Source: Rhabdophis nuchalis
Taxonomy: Eukaryota; Chordata; Lepidosauria; Squamata; Natricidae
Assembly (NCBI GenBank): GCA_039707465.1
Contig: CM077643.1
Coordinates: 317,011,919-317,075,918 of the forward strand
Direction of reading: 5' to 3'
Length of the DNA stretch: 64,000 nt
Part shown: piece by piece, positions 9,127-18,913 of the stretch
Position numbering within the stretch: position 1 is the first letter of the stretch
Layout of the letters: each line of letters starts with the position of its first letter
The notes under the pieces: generated by a model
Seen by the model: only the letters and a program-made list of their open reading frames with translations
The model's database searches: none
What the model was told of the DNA's origin: nothing
Position numbers and translations under genes: made by a program

Positions 9127-11769
9127 ATGCTACCATATTCTAGATCTGAGCTCCTCTGCCTGCGAGAATGTCCCCTCTCGCAGGTCTGGCCCCCTGAATT
9201 AACACGGACACACCTCGAGGATGGATTTATTAATCCTAAGAGGTGGGCGAAGCGCAGGCTCAGGGGATTCCTGTGTAAATTTTTAATCCAACTTTTAGGG
9301 GTTCCCAGGGAAGGGGGGTGGGGGGACCAATTAGGGGAACGCCAAGAGAGAAGGCCGGCAATATGCGGAAATGAAAAGACGAAGGGGGATGGATGGAGGG
9401 TCGGTCCCACTAGGGTACTTGCCATCAATACGGTCTTGGGGAGGGGCAGGGGCAGGGACGGTGGAAGGGGGGATGGACACCATCAGTTGGAGCGTCGTGG
9501 CCGATGGTTACAGGTGATCACGCGCTCCAACTCCCCTTTCCTTCATCGCAGACTAGGTGAGCAAGAACCGCAGACCCGGGGCCTTGGACTGATGCTATGC
9601 AACGCCAGGTCCATGGTACAAAAAGCCCCTCTCTTACATGACCTTGTGTTCCGCCCCAGGCTCCTGATGGACCTGTTAAGGTTCCAGAAGGAACTTGGGC
9701 CAATTCCTGCGGACTTGCTCCGTGACTCGGCTGAGGACCTAGTGACTGCATGGTTAAGTGCGGCCGCCGGGGCCTTGGACCGAGTCGCGCCCTTGCGGCC
9801 TCTCTTGTGGCGACGAACCACCTGGGCCCCTTGGTTTACCGAGGAGCTCAGGGGGATGAAACGCCACAGGAGACGCCTAGAGAGCAGATGGAGATCATCT
9901 CGCTCTGAATCCGACCGAACACTAATAAGAGACCACATTAGGACTTATTTAGTGGCAATAAGGCTGGCCAAACGTGAATATTGTGCCACACTTATTGCAT
10001 CCGCAGAAAACCGCCCTGCCATCCTGTTTAAGGTAACCCGCTCCCTCCTCCAACAGAGGCCGCGGGAAGCCTCTTTACAGGGTCGAGCAGAGGAATTTGG
10101 GATTTATCTGCAGGAGAAAATCACTCGGATTCGAAGCGAGTTACCCTCCATTGTCAATAGCCCTGTCGAGAGTGCCAAAGCAGCTCTTGAGACACCATTG
10201 TGGGAGGAGTTTGACTTTGTTACTATCAAAGATATGGACAAGCTGTCAAAGAGTCTCAGGGCCACCACATGTTTACTGGACCCGTGTCCCTCCTGGCTTG
10301 TACTGGAATCCTGGGAGACGACACGAGGCTGGCTTCAGGGCATTGTCAACGCATCTCTGAGTGAGGGGTCCTTACCTACCGTCTTGAAAGAGGTGGTGGT
10401 GAGGCCCCTCCTCAAGAAGCCGTCCCTGGATCCGGCATTATTAGAAAACTATCGTCCCGTCTCCAACCTCCACTTTCTAGTGAAGGTTGTTGAGAGTGTG
10501 GTGGCCCAACAGTTTCCACGACACTTGGATGAAGTTGACTATCTAGATTCGCGCCAGTCCGGCTTCCGACCCGGGCACAGTACCGAGACGGCATTGGTCA
10601 ATGATCTCTGGAGGGCACGAGATAGAGGATTTTCCTCTATCCTAGTCCTATTAGACCTCTCAGCGGCTTTTGATACCATCGACCATGGTATCCTATTACG
10701 CCGACTGGGGGGGTTGGGGCTGAGAGGCACCGTTTTACGGTGGTTCTCGTCCTACCTCTCTGGTCGGTCACAATATGTGTTGACGGGGGGGAAGAGGTCG
10801 ACTTCTAGATCCCTCTTATGTGGGGTCCCTCAGGGGTCGGTCCTCACGCCCCTGCTGTTCAACATATATATGAAGCCGCTGGGTGAGATCATCTGTGGTT
10901 TCGGGGTGGGATATCATCTGTACGCTGATGATACCCAGCTGTACATATCCACCCCGGACCACCCCAATGATGCCGTCGAGGTTATGTCCCGGTGCTTGGA
11001 GGCTGTACGGATCTGGGTGGGTAGTAACAAACTCAGGCTCAACCCATCCAAGACTGAGTGGCTGTGGCTTCCGGCACCCCGTTTCAGCCAGATTATTCCA
11101 ACTCTGGCCATTGGGGGCGAAACACCAGCCCCTGTGGAGAAGGCACGCAATCTAGGTGTCCTCCTGGACTCCCAGCTGACTATGGAAGACCAGGTGGCAG
11201 CCGTGGCCAGGGGGGCATTCCATCAGGTACGCCTGATGCGCCAATTGCGTCCCTTACTGGATCGGGGAGCCTTACGCACAGTCACTCAAGCACTCGTCAC
11301 ATCTCGACTTGACTATTGCAATGCTCTCTACATGGGGCTTCCCTTGAAGTGCACCCGAGGACTACAGTTAGTCCAGAACGCGGCCGCACAGATAATTACG
11401 GGAGCGCCTAAACACTCCCATATAACACCTGTCCTACGCGAGCTCCACTGGCTTCCTGTGGTCTTTCGGGTGCGCTTCAAGGTCCTAACGACCATCTTCA
11501 AAACGCTCCATGGCTTGGGACCTAGCTATCTGCAAGACCGTCTCCTGCCCCATACATCCCTGGGACCGACATGCTCCCACAGAGAGGGCCTCCTCAGGGT
11601 GCCGTCGGTCGGGCAATGTCGACTGGCGGCGCCCAGGGGGAGGGCCTTCTCTGTGGCAGGGCCGGCCCTTTGGAACGACCTGCCCCCTGAAATCCGCACC
11701 ATTCCTGACTTCCGCCTCTTCCGCAAATGTCTTAAGACTCACTTCTTTCAACTAGCCGGCCTTGCGTAA
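9127..11769 (+). CDS. L2-like LINE ORF2: reverse transcriptase with endonuclease domain largely deleted (880 aa)
   Basis: Residues about 150-173 ([20 protein letters not shown]) match the first strand of the APE endonuclease domain; N159 corresponds to the motif-I Asn. The next residues (from about 175, [17 protein letters not shown]) already belong to the linker before the reverse transcriptase. The catalytic Glu, Asp and His blocks (ETW-, GDFN- and SDH-like) are therefore missing without loss of frame. The reverse transcriptase is complete: an ENYRPVSNL block near 440, [14 protein letters not shown] near 480, motif [13 protein letters not shown] (about 509-520), motif [18 protein letters not shown] (566-582) and catalytic YADDTQLY (599-606). 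The C-terminal region has [15 protein letters not shown] and [19 protein letters not shown] and ends LAGLA. Usual length with endonuclease would be well over 1,000 residues. The first Met is the track start; the true start may lie elsewhere. The product would reverse-transcribe L2 RNA at the target but could not nick DNA by the usual route. Confidence 0.9.
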   Translation: MLPYSRSELLCLRECPLSQVWPPELTRTHLEDGFINPKRWAKRRLRGFLCKFLIQLLGVPREGGWGDQLGERQERRPAICGNEKTKGDGWRVGPTRVLAINTVLGRGRGRDGGRGDGHHQLERRGRWLQVITRSNSPFLHRRLGEQEPQTRGLGLMLCNARSMVQKAPLLHDLVFRPRLLMDLLRFQKELGPIPADLLRDSAEDLVTAWLSAAAGALDRVAPLRPLLWRRTTWAPWFTEELRGMKRHRRRLESRWRSSRSESDRTLIRDHIRTYLVAIRLAKREYCATLIASAENRPAILFKVTRSLLQQRPREASLQGRAEEFGIYLQEKITRIRSELPSIVNSPVESAKAALETPLWEEFDFVTIKDMDKLSKSLRATTCLLDPCPSWLVLESWETTRGWLQGIVNASLSEGSLPTVLKEVVVRPLLKKPSLDPALLENYRPVSNLHFLVKVVESVVAQQFPRHLDEVDYLDSRQSGFRPGHSTETALVNDLWRARDRGFSSILVLLDLSAAFDTIDHGILLRRLGGLGLRGTVLRWFSSYLSGRSQYVLTGGKRSTSRSLLCGVPQGSVLTPLLFNIYMKPLGEIICGFGVGYHLYADDTQLYISTPDHPNDAVEVMSRCLEAVRIWVGSNKLRLNPSKTEWLWLPAPRFSQIIPTLAIGGETPAPVEKARNLGVLLDSQLTMEDQVAAVARGAFHQVRLMRQLRPLLDRGALRTVTQALVTSRLDYCNALYMGLPLKCTRGLQLVQNAAAQIITGAPKHSHITPVLRELHWLPVVFRVRFKVLTTIFKTLHGLGPSYLQDRLLPHTSLGPTCSHREGLLRVPSVGQCRLAAPRGRAFSVAGPALWNDLPPEIRTIPDFRLFRKCLKTHFFQLAGLA

Positions 11770-11940
11770 CCCCAGCACCGCCAATTATAAACGAGGGTTT
11801 TAAAAACGGTTACAACACAGGCATCTAATATCTATGTATTTGTATTTATTGATTTAATTCTATGTTCGCCGCCCCGAGTCCCTTGTTGTGAGATGGGAGC
11901 GGGTTATAAATATGAAAAATAAATAAAATAAATAAATAAA

Positions 11941-12672
11941 ACTAGAAGCAGAAGTGGTTTCTTCCCCCCATTCTGCTCATTTTCAATGCTAGTTTCCTAT
12001 ATCTGGAAGAGCAGGGTTTACATTATAAAATAAAACAGGCTCTTGGTTTAGAGGGGTTAAAGGTATGTAAATTATCCAGAATGTGATTTCTAAAATATAA
12101 ATGTCTCCAACTGAGCCCTTCCATTGACCTGGGACCATAATTCTCAACATTCCTAGACAATCCTAACACATCTGGAGGACACCAGTTTGAGGAAGCCTGG
12201 TTCAACAGGACATCGCCATTAGAAGAAAATCCTTACATACAAACATTCAAGAAGCAGAATTTCATCTGAAAACATATTGATTTATTTTTGTGATGGATTT
12301 GGATAGAGATTATGTCTGGAACAAATTTGTCCTTGAAGATATGGGGTTTAAGACCTAAGATTAGCTAGAAGCGTGTCTCTATAGCTTCAGAAATCTCTAC
12401 GTTTATACAAATGCTTGAAGCAGATGCTTATATTTGAATCCTCCCCACAAAATGGCCTTCAACAAGGATTTGGAGAGATTTGTGCAGGATAAAGTTATTA
12501 ATGGCTCCTTGTCAGGATAGCAACATGCTCTTTCCTAGCATATAGGCAGTTACTGAGAAACACCAAACAGAAAAGATTATGGTTCTCATCACTAGCTGTA
12601 TATTACCCAGGACTCAGAAATCCTTTTATCTGATCCAAAAAACCAGAATAATAAACAGGAACAATATATATA
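11941..12672. other. no recognised feature
   Basis: Unique-looking AT-rich DNA between the LINE and inverted-duplicate copy B. Confidence 0.5.
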
Positions 12673-12972
12673 TTGCTCCAGAATTCTATTTAATCCACTA
12701 TGGAAATTTTAATAGCAACACTGTCATTTGAATCTCTGAGAATTTTCTTTTGTTTTTCCTACATTTAATCATTTTATAGGCAGTTATATCTTCTTCAACT
12801 CTTCTGGGTTCTAGAAACAGAGCATTTTGCTCCCTCTAGCAAAGGAAGACAAGCCTAAACCAAAACTTTAACAGCCACTGCCAACATCTCTATGTTGTTT
12901 TATGGAAGCCAAAATACTATAAATTAGATGGCAGAAGGACTTTGGATATCAGTTTTAAGTCCCCAGAATATA
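12673..12972 (-). repeat. inverted duplicate, copy B
   Basis: This is the reverse complement of 2662-2962, about 300 bp at roughly 95% identity. Shared landmarks include GAGCATTTTGCTCCCTCTAG and TTTGGCTTCC. Homology ends at an (AT)n-rich stretch on the left and near TATATTTCT on the right. Confidence 0.8.
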
Positions 12973-13322
12973 TTTCTTTAAATTTCTTTTCTGTTGTACA
13001 TGCATATTGTTTTGTTTAGTAAGTGCAATATGGCTTCATGTTTCTTCTATGTAAGTCTCAACTCCTTTTAATACTACATTTTGAGAAAGGGAGTATGAAC
13101 AAGTATTTATATACTAAGGCTATACTATACTAATATGTTGGCACACAATAGTTTATCATAATAATTGCTATGTTCAGGGTTTTTTGTTCTGTTTTGTTTT
13201 ATTTTTGGATGTCATTTCCTACAAGAACTTGCTTGCCAATATTTTCTATGTAATCCATCTGCAGAGCACTGATGGCCATTTTTCAGAAAAAATACTTGGT
13301 TGATCTGATGCATTGATGCAGG
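12973..13322. other. no recognised feature
   Basis: AT-rich, with a T-rich run near 13180-13206. Nothing recognised. Confidence 0.5.
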
Positions 13323-13489
13323 CTGAGGTGGAATTCTGCTGGTTTACCCCAGATCGGGTGAACAGGTAGTGGTGGTGGTAGGAGGTTCCACCCACCTGTC
13401 TGGACACTTCTGTGCATGTGCAGAAGTGTCACGCAAGCATGAGCACACGTGAACAAACCGGTAGTAAAATTAATTGAAACCCACCATTG
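13323..13489 (-). mobile_element. hAT-type MITE (GGTGG..CCACC termini), 167 bp
   Basis: Ends are CTGAGGTGGAATTC and GAAACCCACCATTG, and the body includes ACAAACCGGTAGTAAAATTAA and a repeated TTCTGTGCATGTGCAGAAG palindrome. Flanking octamers GATGCAGG and GGTACAGG match at 6 of 8 positions, a possible decayed target duplication. It is related to the 33022 copy. Confidence 0.7.
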
Positions 13490-13511
13490 GGTACAGGTAC
13501 CATTGGGTACC

Positions 13512-13851
13512 ATTGGTTTAGTGACGGCTTGAAGTTGCAATGGCACTGAAAAAAGTTACTTATAACCATTTTTCCACACTTATAACCATTGCAACATCCC
13601 CATGGTGATCTGATCAAACTTCAGATGCTTGGCAACTGACTCATGTTATGTGATTACCTTTTGCAACCTGACAAGCAAAGTCAATGGAGAAGCCAGGTTC
13701 CCTTTGAAACGCTGTACCTAATTTAACAACAGCAGTGATTCCTTTGACAACTGTGGCAAGAAAGGTTGTAAAGTGAGGCAAAACTCACTGAAGTGTCTCG
13801 CTTAACAGAAATGTTGGGCTCAATTGTGGTCATAAGTTGAGAACTACCTGT
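13512..13851 (-). mobile_element. TA-flanked MITE (pogo/Tigger-like termini)
   Basis: On the plus strand it runs from GGTTTAGTGACGGC through GGCAACTGACTCATG and ACAACTGTGGCAAG to TAAGTTGAGAACTACCTG and ends at TA. It is the longest copy of the family that is also at 7346, 28151 and 54314. No ORF of note. Confidence 0.75.
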
Positions 13852-13993
13852 ACGCCAAAAGCCTTTCGCAGGTGTCCTCTCCTTAATTGTACAAGGAAGA
13901 GTTGAATGAAGCAATTAAGGAGACCAAACTGGTGCTTATCATACGACACAACAGAAAAAGAGTCCCCTTATCCATAAAGGAGTTGTCTTAGAA

Positions 13994-14120
13994 CAGGGAT
14001 GTCAAACTTGCGTTGTCCCGGTGGCATCACATGACGTATTGGGACTTTTCCCCCCTTTACTAAACTGGGTATGGGTGGAGCCAGCACATGATGCATCCGG
14101 GCGGCGGGCCATGAGCCCTG
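13994..14120 (+). mobile_element. hAT MITE (GGGATGTCAAAC family), 127 bp
   Basis: It starts CAGGGATGTCAAACTTGCG and ends GGCCATGAGCCCTG, with an exact 8-bp duplication TCTTAGAA at 13986-13993 and 14121-14128. It is an internally deleted relative of the copies at 24530, 30795 and 53381. Confidence 0.88.
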
Positions 14121-14378
14121 TCTTAGAAGCTCAATGAATATCCAATGGAAAACAGCAGTGAAATCTTCCAGAAGCGCCTTTGGTCAAGAAAAGAGAAATG
14201 GGAAAAAGATGTGTTAGACTACCATGTGTCACCACCTCCCATATATGTTTAAAGTTCATGTAAATGAATCATAAATGGTCTGCACACTGTCTACTTGTGC
14301 TGTGATCTGCACCTCTATAAACAATGAGCCTAGATAGACATTTATTTGAACCACCCTTAATATAGTTTTCCTGTCGAT

Positions 14379-14455
14379 CAGGGATGTCCAAGCTTGGCCA
14401 CTTTAAGACTTGTGGACTTTGACTCCCAGAATTCCCAAGCCAACTGGAGAATTGA
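14379..14455 (+). mobile_element. hAT foldback MITE, left arm only
   Basis: It starts CAGGGATGTCCAAGCTTGG and continues ACTTGTGGACTTTGACTCCC, then runs into unrelated sequence after CTGGAGAATTG. The right arm is absent. Confidence 0.75.
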
Positions 14456-15433
14456 TTATCTGGTGAAGGGAGAGCATGTTTCCAAAATGGAATGGAAATT
14501 TCCTACGCATCAGGTCTCAACCCAGTTTGGGCTGAAGAGTATTTTATGACATTTACTATTTCAAATTAAGCCTTAATATGCTTCTAATATAACAAAGAAG
14601 TCTAGCTGACATTTCTCAGCTGTTGTAAATTTCAGCCTCTTTTCCTTCCAAAAACTATGAAAGTTAAACTTTTCAAACTTCTTTTTGCTTTAAGACGTAA
14701 GCACTGAAGGCGCCAAACTGTGGCACAAATGCCAATGGCTTGTCTGAGGCTCCCAGGGTATGCAGAAAAGCTCCCGGTAGCCAGAAGCAGTTCTACAAAA
14801 TTATTTCTTACCCAGCATCAACGTTAAGAGATTTGAGCTATTCCTCTGTTCCAAAAAGCTCTTGATAGATCTGCTCCTTTAAATTCCTCCCTTGTCCAAC
14901 TTATTATTATTTTTTTCTAAAAGGCCAGCCTTTTCCCTCGTTGGGACAGTCAGCAAAGATTTTCATCTGACATAATCCACATATGAGACAAACGTGAGGT
15001 TTCTGTTCTTTGCTGTAACTGTGTAAATGTCCACAACTGCAAATTCAAAGTCAACAAAGGGAACGTGGAAAGTAGATTTGGCCCTTAAGGAGATGCACCT
15101 TGTTACTTGTGGTTTTGGGGGGGAAAGGGATGGGACCTCTTTTAGACAAGCGATGACCTAATCTGAAATACAGCAGCTGCTCTCCCTTCGGTTGATCAAA
15201 TATGATAAAATAGTTTCTGTCTGTGTCCTAGCAAAAACAGATCATGTATAGGCAGGAATGAGAGTAATATGATGTATTAGAGAATGTCTCCAGTAACATG
15301 AGGCTCCAAAATTCCCACCTTCTATTTTCATATGTTACTCAATACTTTTGCACTTTATTCAGACTTTCAGCAGCACACAATGCTTGGCACCCTTGCAACT
15401 TCTTCTAGCCTTTTTAAAATAAATATAAATGTG
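14456..15433. other. no recognised feature
   Basis: Nearly 1 kb of unique-looking DNA. There is no long ORF, and I recognise nothing. Confidence 0.5.
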
Positions 15434-15441
15434 TTTTAGAA

Positions 15442-15576
15442 CAGGGGTCTCCAACCTTTGCAACTTTAAGTCTGAAGGACTTCAGCTCCCAGACTTCTCC
15501 AGCCAGCTTTGCTGGCTGGAGAAGTCTAGGAGCTGAAGTCCTTCAGACTTAAAGTTGCAAAGGTTGGAGACCCTTG
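15442..15576. mobile_element. hAT foldback MITE, 135 bp
   Basis: The arms start CAGGGGTCTCCAACC and end GGTTGGAGACCCTTG; they are almost perfectly complementary, with a centre at CCAGCTTTGCTGG. The exact duplication TTTTAGAA lies at 15434-15441 and 15577-15584. Confidence 0.92.
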
Positions 15577-15602
15577 TTTTAGAAGACCTTACATAAGAAA
15601 AG

Positions 15603-15625
15603 TTTTACAGTCTGCTAGCCCCACC
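15603..15625. repeat. short (CCA)n tract
   Basis: CCACCACCACCACCACT lies just downstream of the MITE. Confidence 0.5.
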
Positions 15626-15763
15626 ACCACCACCACTCCCATTATTATAGTGGCAAAAATGTGGATGACCATTAGATGCCAGGCAAGAAATAAGAAAATT
15701 TCATTGTTTGCTGCCATCTAATGGCTGATCTGTGTTTTGCTATTCATATTGGATAGCTTATGC

Positions 15764-16134
15764 CAGTTATGGCTAACCTTTTTTGGCTCGCATGCCAAAA
15801 GCGGGAGGAATGCAGTGGGGTCGTGCGTGGGCATGCCACACCCATAATGCTATGTGCGCGACCCCTTGCTTTTGGCACGCTTTTTTCGCCCTCCCCAGGC
15901 TCCAGAGGCTTTCTAGGAGCCTGGGGAGGGTGAAAACAGCCTCCCCCCACCTCCACAGGCTTCAGGAGCTTCCCTGAAGCCTCCGGAGGGCGAAAAACAG
16001 CCTCAAAAGAAGGCCTAAATCAGCTGGCCAGCACAGACAAGTGTGTTGGAGCTGACAGGGCAATGCCTCGCGTGCCCTAAGAAATGGCTCTGCGTGCCAC
16101 CTGTGGCACCCGTGCCATAGGTTCGCCATCACGG
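15764..16134 (+). mobile_element. hAT MITE (TGATGGCTAACC family), 371 bp
   Basis: Termini are CAGTTATGGCTAACC and GGTTCGCCATCACGG, with exact target duplication GCTTATGC at 15756-15763 and 16135-16142. The GC-rich interior contains inverted CCTGGGGAGGG / CCTCCCCAGG blocks. A second copy is at 35729. Confidence 0.9.
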
Positions 16135-16142
16135 GCTTATGC

Positions 16143-17420
16143 CATAGCCCCAAAATTTGCACTTTTTAATAAAAGTAGGATGTTTTCAAGTTTTTTTCAT
16201 AGCTATACCAATACTCATAGCATTATAATTATTGGGGTATCTATATTTTTAACTCTGGCACTTGCAAAAACAGTTGCAATCATCTATTGTTATACTTTAT
16301 TCTTTAAACATGAAACTCAGTCAACTAAACATTCAAAAATGCATCACAAATATCATTGACTGATGCTAATGGTTGATACTGGTGGCTGCCAGTATTCTAG
16401 GTTGTTGTTGTTACATTTTCTCTTTACATACATAAGTGCTTTGTAAACAGTGTGTTGTCTGGGTTAATTTGCTTACATGATACTATTTTTTCCAGTTCCT
16501 AGTTCCTAGTGAATGTATTCCTTCCCCCTTCAAGCTTTTAGCCGCACCTGTGAATTTATTTTAGCACTGGCTTTAATTTAAACCACTGTTTTGGAAAATG
16601 CACCAAGATCCAGCTGCCAATATTGAAAGGAGAAAGGAATTAAAGGACTCCAGTATAATCCATTTCTAACACATTCAACTATTTTGCAGGGGAGTGGAGT
16701 TAGCTTTAAGTATCTGTACTCTCTGGCACTTTGTTATGCTACGAAGTGCCAGCAATATTACCAGCAATACCAGCAATATTATGATGGGAAATGTACTTAA
16801 ATGAATACAGTAATACAATCAAGATAATGCATCTGCTCTTGGAACTAAATACTTATGTGTTCCACTAAGCTTAGTCCAGTAAGTATGGATAGATGTGCAA
16901 CATTCAAAAGTACTGTAACATGAATGTACTCTAAAAAGTAGTGCCTTTTTAAAGTTCTATAAATGCAGCTTCTCAAATCACTGTGTGGAAAAGATGAGAG
17001 AAGCATAATCAGCAACAGCTCCATTTCAGAGTGACCCATCAGTTTAGAAGACTTTGGAAAACAATACAATTCCTTTTCTACTTTTATCTAATTTCACCTC
17101 CATGTCAAACTCTTTTTAAAAAAAAAAAAGAGACAAGAGAAAGGATATAGCCTGAATGCATCAGAAGCTCTAAGACCTTTTTTTTTTTCCTAAGAAGGTA
17201 GAGGTGAAGTGTAAAGGATTCAGAAGAAAATGTTAAATGTTAACTTTTAGCATTTCTCTCCTGGTGACTCATATTTAAAAGGAGAAATCTAACAAGCTGG
17301 TTAAATAGAATGATTCTGTTTTGCTTTTCCCCAGTGACTGGAATTTAATATTTCTTATCATTAAGAGCTCCTTTGGTTTCTGTTTAAATAACAGATTGCT
17401 GAGAAATATTATAAGCCTTA
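16143..17420. other. no recognised feature
   Basis: About 1.3 kb of AT-rich DNA. There is a local triplicated CCAGCAATA motif near 16748-16778 and poly-A/poly-T runs at 17119 and 17179. No supported gene. Confidence 0.5.
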
Positions 17421-17422
17421 TA

Positions 17423-17643
17423 AGGAGCCCTGGTGGCACAATGGTTAAAATGCAATATTGCAGGCAAACTCTGCCCACAGTTTGGAGTTCGAGCCTGAGG
17501 CGGCTCAAGGTTGATTCAGCCTTCCATCCTTCAAAAGTCATTAGGGCCAATATGCAAATAATGCTTTCACATTGTAAACTGCCCAGAAAGTGCTGTAAAG
17601 CACTATGGGATGGTAACATAAGTCTAAGTACTAAGTGCTATTT
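17423..17643 (+). mobile_element. Sauria-type tRNA-derived SINE
   Basis: The head GGAGCCCTGGTGGCACAATGG is the tRNA-related A-box region, and GGAGTTCGAGCC is a B box (RGTTCRANNC type). The body is GGCTCAAGGTTGATTCAGCC followed by TTCCATCCTTC, and the 3' part CTGTAAAGCACTATGGGATGG leads to a tail of GTCTAAGTACTAAGTGCTATT. This matches the squamate Sauria SINE, whose tail is mobilised by Bov-B. The copy is diverged. It is a strong squamate marker. Confidence 0.88.
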
Positions 17644-18033
17644 TGAAATAGGGATAGTTCATACTGCCCATTTCTGAAAATCCGTCTGTTATTTTTCTTG
17701 CTGAACTTAATTTAAATGAAAGAAAGGAATGAGAGGTAAAGCTTAATAACTTTCTATGCAGGTTCATTTTTCTGTTCCAATTAAATTGGTCAAGAATCTT
17801 GTTCACTATGTTGGATGAAGGGCTAATACATAAATATACTGGGCTCCATGCATTTTAAATGATATTTCATTTTAATTTGATTAATATATACAAGTTTAAT
17901 TTCAGATGTTATTGACTTAGAAAATATCTGCAAATGTGGAGTTGGTTCTCTAAACAGACATAGACTTAAGGTAATCAAGAAACAATTTCATATCTCAAAA
18001 TTCCTTCCCAAACTATAAGGAAATAAAAAGATG
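17644..18033. other. no recognised feature
   Basis: AT-rich sequence between the SINE and a hAT element. Confidence 0.5.
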
Positions 18034-18041
18034 ATGTAGCC

Positions 18042-18269
18042 CAGGGGTAGTCAACATTTTTATACCTACCATCCACTTTTGTATCTCTGTTAATAGTAAA
18101 ATTTTCTAACAGCCCACTGGTTCTACAGTAATGGTGATTTATAAAGTAGGGAAGGCAATTAATTTTTTAAAAAAAGAAAGTGCTTCAGTATCGGACAAAA
18201 CCCCTACCACCCACCATGAAAGCTGGAACGCCCACTAGAGGGCAGTAAGGACCAGGTTGACTACCACTG
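18042..18269 (+). mobile_element. hAT MITE (GGGGTAGTCAAC family), 228 bp
   Basis: Termini are CAGGGGTAGTCAACATTTT and GACCAGGTTGACTACCACTG. Flanking octamers ATGTAGCC and GTGTAGCC match at 7 of 8 positions. Only one copy is seen in the window. Confidence 0.85.
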
Positions 18270-18379
18270 GTGTAGCCCCTGACATTTGCCTAGTGCACTC
18301 AAGGTTGGGAGCCGCTCAGGGTTGGGAACCAGTGGCGTAGCGTGGGGGGTGCAGGGGGTGCCGGCCGCACCGGGCGCAA

Positions 18380-18860
18380 CATTTTGGGGGGCGCAACCTT
18401 CGACACGCCGCCCACGTGATAGCCGCGCTCAGCTCATCCTGCAGCCGAAGGAAAGCGGCGGCGCCGCGGCGGCGGCCGTTTGTTGCAGGTGACTCCGGCT
18501 CTGCTTCTTTGCTGTGGGCTGCCTGCCCTAACCCTTTCCCTGCGATCCCATCCGCCCGTTTCCATTAAGCTCTCCGGTTGTGTTGTATGAATCAAATACA
18601 AGGTCAGCTATCTTCCTTTTCTTCTCGGTGAAAAAAGACTTGTATGGGCGGCCACCGCCTCCCTCCCTCTCCCCGCCGATGAAACAACGGGGCTGGGGAG
18701 AGAGAAAGAGGGAAGGCGCCGAGCTGGGGGTGGAGGAAGAGTTCGCTTTGCAACAACCCCCCCCCTCAGCAAAAGAGCTTAGCCCCCCCCCCCACACACA
18801 CACAAACACACACACACACCGGCGTCGTCTGGCCCGGGAAGGCGCAGCTTGCAAAGAGGA
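18380..18860. other. CpG-rich block inside the 3.4-kb hAT element
   Basis: The base composition shifts sharply to GC- and CpG-rich (GGCGGCGCCGCGGCGGCGG at 18456-18474), followed by a poly-C and (CA)n stretch at 18757-18820. It resembles a CpG island but lies within the transposon boundaries. ORFs here are low-complexity. Confidence 0.6.
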
Positions 18861-18877
18861 CAGGTTAAAAGACGGTT

Positions 18878-18913
18878 AAACTACTAGAGGCAACCAGATG
18901 CCTCTAGTAGTTT
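18878..18913. other. perfect 15-bp hairpin with 6-nt loop
   Basis: AAACTACTAGAGGCA at 18878-18892 pairs exactly with TGCCTCTAGTAGTTT at 18899-18913; the loop is ACCAGA. Confidence 0.75.

Larger units (their letters stand above)
7750..11940 (+). mobile_element. L2-like (CR1 superfamily) non-LTR retrotransposon, near full length
   Basis: The order is: a GC-rich 5' region with repeated CGGCC motifs (about 7750-8216), a short unassigned ORF (8217-8585), an AT-rich spacer, the 880-codon reverse transcriptase ORF (9127-11769), and a 3' UTR. The UTR ends with the family hairpin (CGCCCCGAGTCCC, GGGAGCGGGTTATAAATATG) and an (AAATAAAT)n tail. No target duplication is visible, which is common in this clade. 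It is the only copy in the window with an intact long ORF and is the youngest or best preserved LINE here. The 5' boundary is approximate: it abuts a truncated MITE. Confidence 0.85.

Noticed and set aside
11510..11755. Overlapping frames on both strands within the LINE ORF2 end
   Set aside because: They are shadows of the true reverse transcriptase frame, which carries all family motifs.
17423..17643. Functional tRNA gene
   Set aside because: The A- and B-box-like motifs belong to a SINE; no cloverleaf can be formed and the body matches the Sauria SINE.
18380..18860. CpG-rich block as a host gene promoter or first exon
   Set aside because: It lies inside TIR- and TSD-delimited transposon boundaries. 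No splice-linked coding sequence is visible, although capture from a gene remains possible.
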